From assembly GCA_964650905.1 (NCBI GenBank), contig CAZYVH010000001.1, positions 18,858 to 82,857 of the forward strand: DNA of 64,000 nucleotides. The letters are read 5' to 3'. Under the pieces are notes generated by a model, which was not told where the DNA came from, made no database searches, and saw nothing but the letters and a program-made list of their open reading frames with translations. Position numbers and translations under genes: made by a program. This document shows positions 43,742 to 52,647 of this stretch, one piece after another. Positions within the stretch are counted from its first letter, which is position 1, and each line of letters opens with the position of its first letter. This DNA comes from SZUA-36 sp964650905. Lineage in GTDB: Bacteria > Pseudomonadota > Gammaproteobacteria > Xanthomonadales > SZUA-36.

Positions 43742-43805
43742 CACAACCGCCCTGGGGCTGGTCAAGATGCCTCTGCAAATATATACTTTGCGCCTCGCAA
43801 TGCCT

Positions 43806-43892
43806 GCCGGAGTGGCGAAATTGGTAGACGCGCTGGATTCAAAATCCAGTTTTGGCAACAAAGTGTCGGTTCGAGTCCGACCTCCGGCACCA
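43806..43892 (+). tRNA. tRNA-Leu (anticodon CAA)
   Basis: Acceptor arms GCCGGAG (43806-43812) and CTCCGGC (43882-43888) pair fully, followed by discriminator A and encoded CCA (43890-43892). The anticodon stem is CTGGA/TCCAG with loop TTCAAAA, giving CAA at 43840-43842, which reads UUG. A T-arm with GTTCGAGTC and a long class II variable arm confirm leucine. 87 nt, between metX-like and the convergent FGE-like gene. Confidence 0.97.
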
Positions 43893-43922
43893 AAAAAAGG
43901 CACTTGACTCCGACCCCGGTTT

Positions 43923-45749
43923 TCACAGATCGCGTGCAATGCGTATGCCCACGACCGGCCCAAAGGTCTCAGCCTTGGCCGATATCCTGAACGCAGCACG
44001 GCTGTCGAGTGGTGCACTGGCCCAGTAGCCACCCCGCACAACCCTGCGCTTGCACCCCGGGTTGACCCACGCCAGGCCATCCACGGGCGCCTTGGTGTAG
44101 TTGTGGTGCCAGCAATCTTCTGTCCATTCAGAAACGTTACCCGCAATGTCGTGCACCCCGAAGGGGTTAGGTGGGAAAGAACCGGTGGGTGCCGGCCCCC
44201 AGTGGGCGTCGCCATATCTGCTGAAATAATTGCTCCACTGTCTTTTGCCCGGAGAACTATCGCGTTCGCCGGTGAGGTTTTCGACGACTTCAGGGGGTGA
44301 GTTTTCACCCCACCAATAATTGCCGATCGCCCCCGCCCTGGCCACGTACTCATATTCGGCTTCGCTGGGCAGGCGGTAGCGCTTCCCCGTTTCGAGGGAC
44401 AGCCACTTGACATAGGCCTGGGCATCAAACCAGTTAACATGTAACACTGGCATGTTGGGTTTGGATTTTTTGCCGGTATAGCCATCTTCCCAGCTAACGC
44501 CTTTGCGGCGGTTGAGACGACCGGCTGACTCATCATAGATAGTCGAACTGCCAGCACGCTCGACCGCAGTGCGGTAACCGTTGCTCTCAACGAACAGACG
44601 GAATTCTCCGACGCTCACCTCCCTGGCGCCAATCCCGAATCCACGTGCGATGGTCACACGGTGCGCCGGTCTCTCATTGTCACGACTGCCCTTGATCGAC
44701 CCCGTAGTCCCCATCAGGAAACTGCCGGCTGCTATGATGACAATCTCCGGCGCCTGGTGACCGGCTCTCAAAAAAGGGTCCGTAATAATCTGACCCGGTT
44801 CGAACCCCCCGTAAAACCGTGATTCTTCAAGCCGTGCCCGTAAGGAATCGACACGATCCGTCTGCCCGCCCAGCGCAATCAGGTCGATAATGCTCAATTC
44901 AGCCTGGTCGAAATTGCCTGAATCCATGGCCTGGAGCGCCTTGTGTTCCAGAGCCTGCGCATATTTTTGATGAAACCTGGCCAGTTGCTGTCTTGCGCTG
45001 TCTACCCGCGTCTGATCTTCAAGCACCTTTGCAGCCTCCCGGAGCCACTCATCGGCCAAATCAAAATCCAATTCCGTGGCAGACTCCAGGGCTCGCTGGA
45101 TGAGGAGACCCTGGACCTGGGCCAGACCCGATTGCGCCGCACTGGCGGTGGGGTCTTTGAGTTTCGCCTGGGTATAGAAGTAGAATGCATTGTTCCTATC
45201 AGGTTCAATTATGTGCATCTCCTGCAGGGCCAGATTGCCTGCCGCAACCAGTTCCGCGGAATCCTTAAGCGCCTGCAAATGTTGTTGCGCTTCATCTAAA
45301 CCGGTCAGCCCGGGGTTCATTGACTGGATCAAGCGCAGTAATGGTTCGCCCTGTTCCGGGAAACCACTGTCGATCATACCGGTAGCCTGTTGCAGAACGT
45401 TTGCCAGTAAGTCATCCAACTGTCCGAGAGCTGCTTGATTACCAGGGTCTTTGGCCAGACGGGATAATACATCCTGCAAATGCCGATTTTGTTCCTCATC
45501 GGGCAGTGACTCGGGTATTTCTCCGGAGGTTATGCCGGACGCGGCCGGCGGTACGCTGAGATCCATCTCCCATTCATCCACCGTTGTGTCACCCAACCTC
45601 TCGATACGGCGGCCTTGATTGACATCGGACGGTTCGCCAGCCTGAGCCTGCAAATCCACCACATCGGACAACAGCACTACGAGCAGCGCTGGTATTGTCG
45701 TCAAGCTGATGAGATTTTTTCTAATTCTCTTGCCTGTAGTCCTCGTCAT
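43923..45749 (-). CDS. Formylglycine-generating-enzyme-like (SUMF1) protein without catalytic cysteines
   Basis: Predicted membrane-anchored periplasmic protein, 608 residues from MTRTTGKRIRK. An N-terminal helix (about 13-30) is followed by an acidic, alpha-helical, TPR-like region, then a C-terminal FGE-sulfatase domain (about 335-605) with MGTTG, RVTIARGFGIGAREVSVGEF, RLPSEAEYEYVARAG, DIAGNVSEWTEDC and VVRGGYW motifs. Genuine formylglycine-generating enzymes have two cysteines just after RGGSW; here the region reads WASAPLDSRAAF, with none. It is probably a binding or structural module rather than a sulfatase activator. The longer open frame to 45857 lacks a sensible start. Confidence 0.85.
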   Translation of the reverse strand: MTRTTGKRIRKNLISLTTIPALLVVLLSDVVDLQAQAGEPSDVNQGRRIERLGDTTVDEWEMDLSVPPAASGITSGEIPESLPDEEQNRHLQDVLSRLAKDPGNQAALGQLDDLLANVLQQATGMIDSGFPEQGEPLLRLIQSMNPGLTGLDEAQQHLQALKDSAELVAAGNLALQEMHIIEPDRNNAFYFYTQAKLKDPTASAAQSGLAQVQGLLIQRALESATELDFDLADEWLREAAKVLEDQTRVDSARQQLARFHQKYAQALEHKALQAMDSGNFDQAELSIIDLIALGGQTDRVDSLRARLEESRFYGGFEPGQIITDPFLRAGHQAPEIVIIAAGSFLMGTTGSIKGSRDNERPAHRVTIARGFGIGAREVSVGEFRLFVESNGYRTAVERAGSSTIYDESAGRLNRRKGVSWEDGYTGKKSKPNMPVLHVNWFDAQAYVKWLSLETGKRYRLPSEAEYEYVARAGAIGNYWWGENSPPEVVENLTGERDSSPGKRQWSNYFSRYGDAHWGPAPTGSFPPNPFGVHDIAGNVSEWTEDCWHHNYTKAPVDGLAWVNPGCKRRVVRGGYWASAPLDSRAAFRISAKAETFGPVVGIRIARDL

Positions 45750-45900
45750 GTTTATGGTGCCAGCAGCGATATGATCCCGCCAAAGTGCGATTTCCAACGA
45801 TAACCCAGAAGCAAAATGACAACAAGCGCAAGCATCCAGCACACATTGACCTGTCAACGAGCAATGGCCAACCGTTTAAAAGTAAACGGTTCGAGACAGC

Positions 45901-47040
45901 ATGATGAGTAAAAGTGAAATTACCACGGCCCTTGACGCCGCAGACCAATTCATCGTCATCGAATCGCGTGGTGCGCTTCAAAAAGCGGCTGAACAATGGA
46001 GGCAGACTGCCAGGCTGGGTATTGACACGGAGTTTGTCCGTGAACGTACCTACCGAGCCGGTCTCGGTCTGATACAACTGTCTGACGGCAAAAATGTCTG
46101 GCTGGCAGATCCATTGAAATGTGGGTCGCTCAAACCCGTTGCAGCCCTGTGCGAAGACCCCTCAACATTAAAGGTTCTGCACGCACCGTCAGAAGATATT
46201 GCCGTGCTTTGGCATACAACGCAGGCCTCACCCACACCATTGTTTGATACACAAATCGCCTGTGCCATGCTCGGTGAATCCCTGCAGATGAGCTATAAAA
46301 AAACAGTCAAATGGCTGTTGCAACTCGACATATATAAAGGTGAAACACGTTCCAACTGGCTGCATCGGCCCTTACGCCCGGCACAGTTAAAGTACGCTGC
46401 GCTCGACGTGTGCCTGCTACCTCTGATGCACAAGATACTGTTTGCGCGTTTGCAGGCAATGGGCCGGGAGAGATGGCTCATGGAAGACTGTACACGCCTT
46501 ATCGACAAGGCACGCACAGCCGTTGACCCCGAAATGGCATGGCAACGGATCAATGGAGCCAATCGGCTGGAACCCACCGCTCTGGCTATCTTAAAAGAAC
46601 TGGCTGCATGGCGTGAAAAAGAAGCGGATAAGCGCAACCGGGCGCGTGGTTTCGTGGTCCCGGATGCCGCGCTCCTCACCATTTCTCAGTGTCGGGTGAC
46701 AGACACCGCCTCGCTGACTGCACTTGACGCGCTGCACCCGGTTGCGCTGAAGCGATACGGCGCCATCATGGCGGGTATTGTCAGCCGTGTGCTCGATGAG
46801 GATCTGAAACTCACACCGCCGGCCGCCTTGAATCCGGCGCAACGCAGGCTGCTCATCACCATGCGGGCCACGGTGTTGAATAAAGCAAAGGCCTTAGCCA
46901 TTGACCCGGCTTTACTCGCATCCAGACGAGAACTGGAAACATTACTGCGGAACACGCCGGACGCACCAATACCGGAACGTTTCAGCGGCTGGCGTCAGGC
47001 AATCATTACCGATGAGTTACTGGCCCTGATGCACAGTTAA
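45901..47040 (+). CDS. rnd: Ribonuclease D
   Basis: 3'-5' exoribonuclease for tRNA 3'-end maturation, 379 residues. DEDD-family motifs: GIDTEFVRE (first Asp and Glu), APSEDIAVL, and the C-terminal Tyr-Asp motif QLKYAALDVCLLPL. Two HRDC domains are expected in the C-terminal half, around 200-370. ATG at 45901 or 45904. The stop overlaps the convergent hinT stop by 4 bp. Confidence 0.95.
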   Translation: MMSKSEITTALDAADQFIVIESRGALQKAAEQWRQTARLGIDTEFVRERTYRAGLGLIQLSDGKNVWLADPLKCGSLKPVAALCEDPSTLKVLHAPSEDIAVLWHTTQASPTPLFDTQIACAMLGESLQMSYKKTVKWLLQLDIYKGETRSNWLHRPLRPAQLKYAALDVCLLPLMHKILFARLQAMGRERWLMEDCTRLIDKARTAVDPEMAWQRINGANRLEPTALAILKELAAWREKEADKRNRARGFVVPDAALLTISQCRVTDTASLTALDALHPVALKRYGAIMAGIVSRVLDEDLKLTPPAALNPAQRRLLITMRATVLNKAKALAIDPALLASRRELETLLRNTPDAPIPERFSGWRQAIITDELLALMHS

Positions 47041-47381
47041 CCCGGTGGCCAGCTAAAAGGGCGGCCACCCAGCAAGTGCAGGTGGATATGAAATACGCTC
47101 TGCCCGGCCCCTTCGTTGCAGTTCATCACGACCCGGTAGCCGGTCTCGGCAACACCCTCCCGACGGGCGATATCCTGGGCGGCAAGAAACAGTTTACCAA
47201 CCAGTTCCGCGTGCTGTGGCTGCAACTCGTCAATGGTTCGGATGTGGATCTTGGGAATGATCAATACGTGCAACGGCGCCTGGGGGTTAAGATCTCTGAA
47301 AGCCAGCACCTCATCGTTTTCATAAACGATATCTGCGGGTATTTCACGGGCAATAATTTTAAGGAACAAATCGTCTGACAT
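47037..47381 (-). CDS. hinT: HIT-family purine nucleoside phosphoramidase (HinT)
   Basis: Protein of 114 residues with N-terminal IIAREIPADIVYENDEVLAF and the catalytic histidine triad HIHLHLL near the C-terminus, as in HinT. It hydrolyses AMP-lysine and other phosphoramidates. The stop lies inside the rnd stop region (4-bp overlap). Confidence 0.95.
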   Translation of the reverse strand: MSDDLFLKIIAREIPADIVYENDEVLAFRDLNPQAPLHVLIIPKIHIRTIDELQPQHAELVGKLFLAAQDIARREGVAETGYRVVMNCNEGAGQSVFHIHLHLLGGRPFSWPPG

Positions 47382-47743
47382 GATATTTTCCAGTTTCTGT
47401 CAATATGAAAGCGTACTCGAGTTTACAACGGATAGACATCACAAGAAACGGGTGGCCTCAAACCCTGCAAAGATTACAATAACCTGCATATTTCACCAGT
47501 CGGCATCAGGCCTCACTACAAGCAAATGAAGCGGCTCGATTAAATGGTATATTTACGAACAAACCCCAAGGTGCACTTTGTACCCGGCCCGTTACCTATC
47601 CCGGTCCTGGCTTGTTCAGATGCACCTGGACTTGAGCTTCCCTCAGACCATAGCGGTGCTATGCTCTTCAGTCCAGCCCGGTGTCCAGTCGCATCTGTCC
47701 GGCGCCATCATCCAGGATACTGGTGAAATATGCAGGTTAACGC
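47382..47743. other. 362-bp non-coding stretch between hinT and the Ada-like gene
   Basis: I see no gene with a family match here. One perfect hairpin, CATAGC-GGT-GCTATG at 47649-47663, lacks a T-tract, so it is not a clear terminator. It probably holds divergent promoters for hinT and the Ada-like gene, but no consensus site was recognised. Confidence 0.5.
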
Positions 47744-48613
47744 ATGAATACGGCATCCAGTCTTCAATATGAGCGCATTTCAGCAGCGCTGCAATGGCTC
47801 TGCCAGCACCAGCAGGAGCAACCCTCTCTCACCGATCTTGCCCGACACGTCGGCCTGAGCCCGCAGCACTTTCAACGCCTGTTCCAGCAGTGGGCGGGTG
47901 TTACACCCAAGCAATATTTGAAATATCTGACCAGAACCCAGGCATTGAAACGTCTTCAAGCGGGTCAGTCGGTGCTGGATGCGGCTCTCGAAAGCGGGTT
48001 GTCCGGACCGGGCAGGCTGCATGATTTGATACTAACAACCCATGCCATGACACCCGGTGAAGCAAAACGTGGCGGACAGGGTGTTGCGGTGAATTATGGT
48101 TATGGTATGACACCTTTTGGTGAGGCCCTGCTTGCCTGGAATAAAAGGGGTATCTGTTTCCTTGGCTTCTGTATGGAAAAAAGCCGACAGCAGGTGTATG
48201 AGCAATTCACGCAGCAATGGCCGGATGCGTCAGTGAGCCACCAGGCAGCAGCGGCGGAGTCCCAACTGGCGGAAATTTTTGCCACCCACAACCACACAGA
48301 TCTGAAGGTCTGGCTGCGGGGCAGCCCGTTTCAATTGCTGGTCTGGGAGGCGTTGTTGAATATACCGACCGGAACGCACTGTTCCTATGGACAGCTAGCC
48401 ACATTTGCCGGCCGTACCGGGGCCAGCCGCGCGGTGGGTACAGCTATTGGCCGTAACCCGGTCGCCTGGCTCATCCCCTGCCATCGTGTCATCACCCGTC
48501 TGGGGGCAACGGGTGGTTATCGATGGGGGACGTATACCAAGCAGGCCATCATTGCTTTTGAAGCCGCCAGGGCAGACCACGGTCAATCGCTGAGACAGAC
48601 CAGCACGTCCTGA
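47744..48613 (+). CDS. Ada-like protein: AraC-type regulator fused to O6-methylguanine-DNA methyltransferase
   Basis: Fusion of 289 residues. Residues about 10-105 form an AraC helix-turn-helix domain (SLTDLARHVGLSPQHFQRLF, then TRTQALKRLQAG). The C-terminal part is an MGMT domain with the acceptor Cys246 in IPCHRVI and the RAVGTAIGRNPV loop. The N-terminal zinc domain of E. coli Ada, which repairs phosphotriesters and senses damage, is missing. So it probably removes methyl groups from O6-methylguanine, and its own activation must work differently. The 3' end overlaps the convergent SDR gene by 31 bp. Confidence 0.92.
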   Translation: MNTASSLQYERISAALQWLCQHQQEQPSLTDLARHVGLSPQHFQRLFQQWAGVTPKQYLKYLTRTQALKRLQAGQSVLDAALESGLSGPGRLHDLILTTHAMTPGEAKRGGQGVAVNYGYGMTPFGEALLAWNKRGICFLGFCMEKSRQQVYEQFTQQWPDASVSHQAAAAESQLAEIFATHNHTDLKVWLRGSPFQLLVWEALLNIPTGTHCSYGQLATFAGRTGASRAVGTAIGRNPVAWLIPCHRVITRLGATGGYRWGTYTKQAIIAFEAARADHGQSLRQTSTS

Positions 48614-49296
48614 GTCGTGAGATCGACGCTCAGCATACGCGCTATCTTGCGAGCCGCGACCGCGGGTTCGGGCAATTCACACGGATTTTCCGCGTGATAG
48701 GCCTTGGCCCGCAAACCGGTCCGCATGGGGCCAGGGTCGATACCCCGCACCACCACCGTCGTTTCACTCAACTCCTCCTGGAATTGCCTGACCAGACCTG
48801 CCAGGGCCGTTTTGCCCGTGCCATAGACGCCCCAGTAGGCTCCGGAAACTTTCCCGATGTCTTCCAACATGAAAAACAGGCGTGCCTGGGGTGAAGCCTT
48901 CAGCAGTGGCAGACTGACACGGCTGAGCAGCCACGGTGCATTGACATTGACCTGCATTGATTTCAACCATTGCGCAGGTTCAAGCTGATCAATCGGGTGC
49001 AATCCGTCAAACTCAACGGCGCAATGAATCAGGGCATCCAGGCCACCCAATTGGCTCTCGATGACGTCTGACAGTTCATCAAATTCGGCAATTCCAACAC
49101 CAGCAAGATCCAGTGGATACAGACCGGGGGAAGGCAGGTCCATGGCCGTGATTTTATCGCTCAATTCACCCAGGCCTTCACGGTCCTTGTCCAGCAGGAT
49201 CAGATGCGCGCCGTGGCTGGCGCAGTCGATGGCCAGGGCACTACCCAGACCGCCTGCAGCACCGGTAATCAATATTTTTTTACTACTTAAATCCAT
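48583..49296 (-). CDS. YciK-like SDR family protein with altered catalytic serine
   Basis: Short-chain dehydrogenase-like protein, 237 residues, starting MDLSSKKILI at 49296 with GGA 8 bp upstream. Cofactor motif TGAAGGLGSA and the Tyr-Lys pair in YGTGK are present. The residues 13 and 12 positions before that Tyr, where the catalytic Ser belongs, are Glu and Asp (FFMLEDIGKV), so normal oxidoreductase chemistry is doubtful. In Pseudomonas the YciK homologue follows ubiG and mupP; here it is in the same orientation, separated from them by fmdB and a gene remnant. Confidence 0.82.
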   Translation of the reverse strand: MDLSSKKILITGAAGGLGSALAIDCASHGAHLILLDKDREGLGELSDKITAMDLPSPGLYPLDLAGVGIAEFDELSDVIESQLGGLDALIHCAVEFDGLHPIDQLEPAQWLKSMQVNVNAPWLLSRVSLPLLKASPQARLFFMLEDIGKVSGAYWGVYGTGKTALAGLVRQFQEELSETTVVVRGIDPGPMRTGLRAKAYHAENPCELPEPAVAARKIARMLSVDLTTQDVLVCLSD

Positions 49297-49419
49297 GCTA
49301 TGTTCCATTTTCAATGGTGCAGATTTTAGCGCTATTGACAGCAACAAGGTAGAGTCCTGCAAAACACTTTACAATAATCTGGCCGATCTTGTTAAATACG
49401 ACTGCTTTGGAAGAATTGC

Positions 49420-49704
49420 ATGCCGATCTACGAATACCAGCACAGCACCGCTCAATGCTGTGAGTACTGCACTGTTGCCTTTGAAAGGCTGCAGAAATTA
49501 TCAGATCCACCATTGGCCCTGTGCCCCCGATGTCACAACCCGGTACAAAGAAAAATCTCACCACCCAACCTCACCACCCCCTCCCCTTCACTGAAAAGTG
49601 ACAATCTTGAAAAACACGGTTTTACACAGTTCAAAAAAGTTGAAAAAGGCGTTTACGAGAAGACCGCGGGTGCAGGACCGGATTTCATTTCCGATAAAGA
49701 TTAA
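49420..49704 (+). CDS. FmdB-family zinc ribbon protein
   Basis: Small regulatory-type protein, 94 residues. It begins MPIYEYQH and has ERLQKLSDPPLALCPRC, the family's usual core with two Cys-x2-Cys pairs (CEYC, CPRC). The first cysteines are shifted (QCCEYC) relative to the usual YxCxxCG form. Function is unknown for most of the family; the name comes from a formamidase regulator. Divergent from the YciK-like gene, and oriented against its minus-strand neighbours. Confidence 0.87.
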   Translation: MPIYEYQHSTAQCCEYCTVAFERLQKLSDPPLALCPRCHNPVQRKISPPNLTTPSPSLKSDNLEKHGFTQFKKVEKGVYEKTAGAGPDFISDKD

Positions 49705-49845
49705 TTTTATGGTGGTTCTTTTCCCAGTTACGACCATCAAATGACTCGATGCTGACCACACAACCGGCCGGCAGATCGACACAGTTCAGGTTGACGCTGT
49801 AACCATCCGGGTGGGAGCGGGGAACATAGAACGACTTGACGGGAC
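49685..49845 (-). pseudogene. C-terminal remnant of a GFA/CENP-V family protein
   Basis: On the minus strand, between a TGA at 49846-49848 and a TGA at 49685-49687, the translation includes CPVKSFYVPRSHPDGYSVNL and ends with IESFDGRNWEKNH. This is the C-terminal pattern of glutathione-dependent formaldehyde-activating (GFA)-type zinc proteins. The upstream half with its zinc cysteines is missing and the frame opens with a stop, so it appears to be a decayed fragment. Its tail overlaps fmdB by 20 bp. No ATG start is visible. Confidence 0.6.
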
Positions 49846-49928
49846 ATCACTTGATCCTTACATTTCTTCAGCCGCCGGCATTGCCGATTCACGGCAATAA
49901 TCAAACGGGTTTGCGACCCACCCGTTCA

Positions 49929-50591
49929 TCATGTATCCCGCATCTGGCTTACCAGGTCCAGCACCTCACACGGCGTTTCTATCAACGCAGTCACACGCGG
50001 CATTACATCTTCATTCTGATCTGCGGCATAACCGTACATGGCCATAGCCGTGTGACTGCCAGCGCGTTGACCGGCTTCTATATCACGTGGATCATCACCA
50101 ACCATCAAGGTCTGTTGCGGTCCGACCCCGATGATATGACAGGCAGCCAGGACCGGTTCCGGATGGGGTTTTGCGTGCCTGACGGTATCGCCGCAAATGA
50201 GTGCCGTGACCGCAGCCCGCCATCCGGTCTGGTCAAGAATCGGGGTACACAGATATTCCAGCTTGTTGGTCACGATGCCCCACGGAATGTTCATTCCCGC
50301 CAGACCTTCCAACAATTCATCAACACCTTCAAACGGGCGCGAATGCACAAAACTGTTGTTGGCGTAATGGTCAACCAGCGCATCCCGCCTCATTGCAAAA
50401 GTTTCAGCGTCACAGGGTGGCATCCCATCCCTGATCAAACCCGCGGCCCCGTGCGAGACACTGCGGCGTAAAGCCGCCAGGGGTAATGCCTGCAGGCCCT
50501 CAGCGGCGCGCAAAAAATTCAGACTGGCAACCAGGTCCGGTGCAGAATCCAGCAAGGTGCCGTCAAGATCGAACAAAACCGCCTTGATCAA
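49929..50591 (-). CDS. HAD phosphatase, MupP/phosphoglycolate phosphatase-like
   Basis: HAD-superfamily phosphatase of 220 residues. Motif I is LFDLDGTLLDSAPDL, motif II lies in WGIVTNK, motif III is the Lys in HAKPHPEP, and motif IV is MVGDDPRDIEAGQRAG. The order ubiG-HAD phosphatase matches Pseudomonas, where the gene is mupP, the N-acetylmuramic acid 6-phosphate phosphatase of peptidoglycan recycling. Phosphoglycolate phosphatase is the alternative, since the two are close in sequence. The start overlaps the ubiG stop by 4 bp. Confidence 0.88.
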   Translation of the reverse strand: MIKAVLFDLDGTLLDSAPDLVASLNFLRAAEGLQALPLAALRRSVSHGAAGLIRDGMPPCDAETFAMRRDALVDHYANNSFVHSRPFEGVDELLEGLAGMNIPWGIVTNKLEYLCTPILDQTGWRAAVTALICGDTVRHAKPHPEPVLAACHIIGVGPQQTLMVGDDPRDIEAGQRAGSHTAMAMYGYAADQNEDVMPRVTALIETPCEVLDLVSQMRDT

Positions 50592-51307
50592 GCGTCCGCC
50601 TTAGTTCGGGCGTGAACGATATAATTAACCTGGGTGTTGCCACCGATATGGACACTACGACCCAGTGGGTTGTAGTGGACACCACTGATATCCAGAACCT
50701 GCAAACCGCCTGCCCTGAGCCACCGGCACAGCTCCGAGGGCCGGATGAACCGGTCATATTGGTGGGTGCCCCTGGGTATCACTCTGGCAATGTGCTCACC
50801 GCCGATGATGGCGACGGCAAAAGCTGCCGCCGTGCGGTTTAAGGTACTCATGAAAAGATGTCCGCCGGGAGCCAACATGAGAGTACAAGCAGCCACCACC
50901 GAAGCGGGATTCGGTACGTGTTCCAGCATTTCCATACAGGTGACGATGTCGGCACTGCCGGCCTGCTGCTGTGCCCATGCTTCCGCCGTGGATTGCTGAT
51001 AGTCCAGCTTGCAAGCAGACTCATGCAGGTGCAGCCTGGCTACGGCTAATGCTTTTTCCGCAACATCAATACCGGTCACCTCTGCACCTTGACAGGCCAT
51101 GGACTCGGACAGGATACCCCCACCACAACCAACGTCAACGACCCTGGCGCCCCTGACTTTCACGCTTTCCATGATGTATGCCAAACGGGCTGGGTTGAGG
51201 TCATGTAACGGACGGGATTCGCCGTCGGGGTCCCACCAGGTCGCCGCGATAGCATCAAATTTCTGCTGTTCACGCGGGTCAATATTATTTTTGATAACCG
51301 TCATCAA
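50588..51307 (-). CDS. ubiG: 3-demethylubiquinol 3-O-methyltransferase
   Basis: Performs both O-methylations of ubiquinone synthesis. The protein is 239 residues with the canonical start pattern FDAIAATWWDPDGESRPLHDLNPARL, the SAM motif VVDVGCGGGILSESMA, and TCMEMLEHVPNPASVV. It overlaps mtaD upstream and the HAD gene downstream by four bases, so the three are translationally coupled. Confidence 0.97.
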   Translation of the reverse strand: MMTVIKNNIDPREQQKFDAIAATWWDPDGESRPLHDLNPARLAYIMESVKVRGARVVDVGCGGGILSESMACQGAEVTGIDVAEKALAVARLHLHESACKLDYQQSTAEAWAQQQAGSADIVTCMEMLEHVPNPASVVAACTLMLAPGGHLFMSTLNRTAAAFAVAIIGGEHIARVIPRGTHQYDRFIRPSELCRWLRAGGLQVLDISGVHYNPLGRSVHIGGNTQVNYIVHARTKADA

Positions 51308-52644
51308 ACCTGTCCTCCGGAAACGGCGGCTCCGGCGCAGATACGGGCCTGCCAGTCATGCGCCTGGTCAATGATAGCCCGTGTGTCCATATCGACAAAA
51401 GCCCCGTCGGCCAGCAACATGCGCCCGCCAACCCAGACATGCGTGACCAACCTGCTGGAGGCCGCGTAGATCACGTGCGAGACAACGTCGTATATCGGTG
51501 TTGTCTGCAGCGCATCCAGCCTGATGGCGCACAGATCAGCCAGTTTGCCTGCTTCGATACTACCCAATTGATCGGCCTGCCCCAGCGCGCTGGCTGCGTT
51601 GATGGTCAACAGCTCCAGCGTCTGGTGTGCATCCATCACACAGGGGTTTGCAGCAACACCTTTGGCCAGTAAGGCTGCGGTGCGGGCCTCGCCCAGCAAA
51701 TCAAGATCGTTGTTACTGGCAGCGCCATCTGTACCCAGGGCGATGTTAACCCCCGCATCCAGAAGGCCAGCCACCGGACACAGGCCACTGGCCAGCTTGA
51801 GATTGGATTCCGGACAATGTATGACATTGACCCGGGTAGCGGCCAACTTTATACAGTCTTCATCACTCAACTGGGTCATGTGCACGGCCAGCAAGCGTTC
51901 GTTGAGCAACCCCAGGTCTTCCAACCGCTCCAGCGTTGACCTGCCATGCCGGCGGCGTGATTCACCTGTTTCCCAGACGGACTCCAATACATGCATATGT
52001 ACCCGCATGTCATTATCTTTTGCCAAGCTGGCGACCCGTGTCAGCGCTTTGTCATCCACGGAATACGGGGTATGCGGCGCCAGGGCCGTCGAGATCAGTG
52101 GATCGTCCCGCCAGGTCTCACTGACCTTTAGACCCTTGTCGATACACTCATCACAACCGCTTGCCCAGGCTGTCGGGAATTCGATCACCGGCAGACCAAT
52201 ACAGGCGCGCATACCGGCTGCGCTGGCTGCGGCGGCGATCACCTGGGGGAAGAAGTACATCTCGTTGAAACAGGTGGTGCCGCCACGCAGCATTTCTGCC
52301 AATGCAAGCTGGGTCCCGGCCTGCACAAAACGTGGTCCCATAAAGGCTTTTTCCACCGGCCAGATATAGTCATTGAGCCAAACCTGCAGGTCGAGGTCAT
52401 CCGCATAACCACGTAGCAGCGTCATGGGCGAATGGGTGTGCATATTGATCAAACCTGGCAGCAGGACATGTTCGGCCAACTCCACACACCGGGCATCCGG
52501 GAACCGGCTAAGGGCATCGGCCCGGGGCAGGATGGCGGTGATCATCGCACCTTCCACGACGACCGCCATGTGTTCCAGAACCTGGTGAGCAGGCCGCACC
52601 GGCAGCACGAGGTGCGGCAGAATCAAAAAAGGCATATTTGACAC
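51304..52644 (-). CDS. mtaD: 5-methylthioadenosine/S-adenosylhomocysteine deaminase (TRZ/ATZ family)
   Basis: Amidohydrolase of 446 residues. Zinc ligands are in INMHTHSPMTLLRGY (HxH), HMHVLESVWE, and Asp in ALGTDGAASNNDLDLL; VHMTQLSDED is also conserved. It deaminates methylthioadenosine or S-adenosylhomocysteine, which recycles the by-product of SAM methylations such as UbiG. The neighbouring ubiG fits this. Three bases after efp, so part of the same transcript. Confidence 0.92.
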   Translation of the reverse strand: MSNMPFLILPHLVLPVRPAHQVLEHMAVVVEGAMITAILPRADALSRFPDARCVELAEHVLLPGLINMHTHSPMTLLRGYADDLDLQVWLNDYIWPVEKAFMGPRFVQAGTQLALAEMLRGGTTCFNEMYFFPQVIAAAASAAGMRACIGLPVIEFPTAWASGCDECIDKGLKVSETWRDDPLISTALAPHTPYSVDDKALTRVASLAKDNDMRVHMHVLESVWETGESRRRHGRSTLERLEDLGLLNERLLAVHMTQLSDEDCIKLAATRVNVIHCPESNLKLASGLCPVAGLLDAGVNIALGTDGAASNNDLDLLGEARTAALLAKGVAANPCVMDAHQTLELLTINAASALGQADQLGSIEAGKLADLCAIRLDALQTTPIYDVVSHVIYAASSRLVTHVWVGGRMLLADGAFVDMDTRAIIDQAHDWQARICAGAAVSGGQV

Positions 52645-52647
52645 TAT

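Noticed and set aside
47544..47772. Two small open frames upstream of the Ada-like gene
   Set aside because: No family match, no plausible ribosome site, and they overlap each other in different frames.
49588..49782. 64-residue minus-strand frame starting MSICRPVVW
   Set aside because: It is in a different frame from the GFA-like remnant and partly antisense to fmdB; no similarity recognised.
49840..49850. Possible selenocysteine codon (TGA-TGT) in the GFA-like remnant
   Set aside because: The upstream half of the protein is missing and no start or SECIS-like hairpin was seen, so simple decay explains it better.
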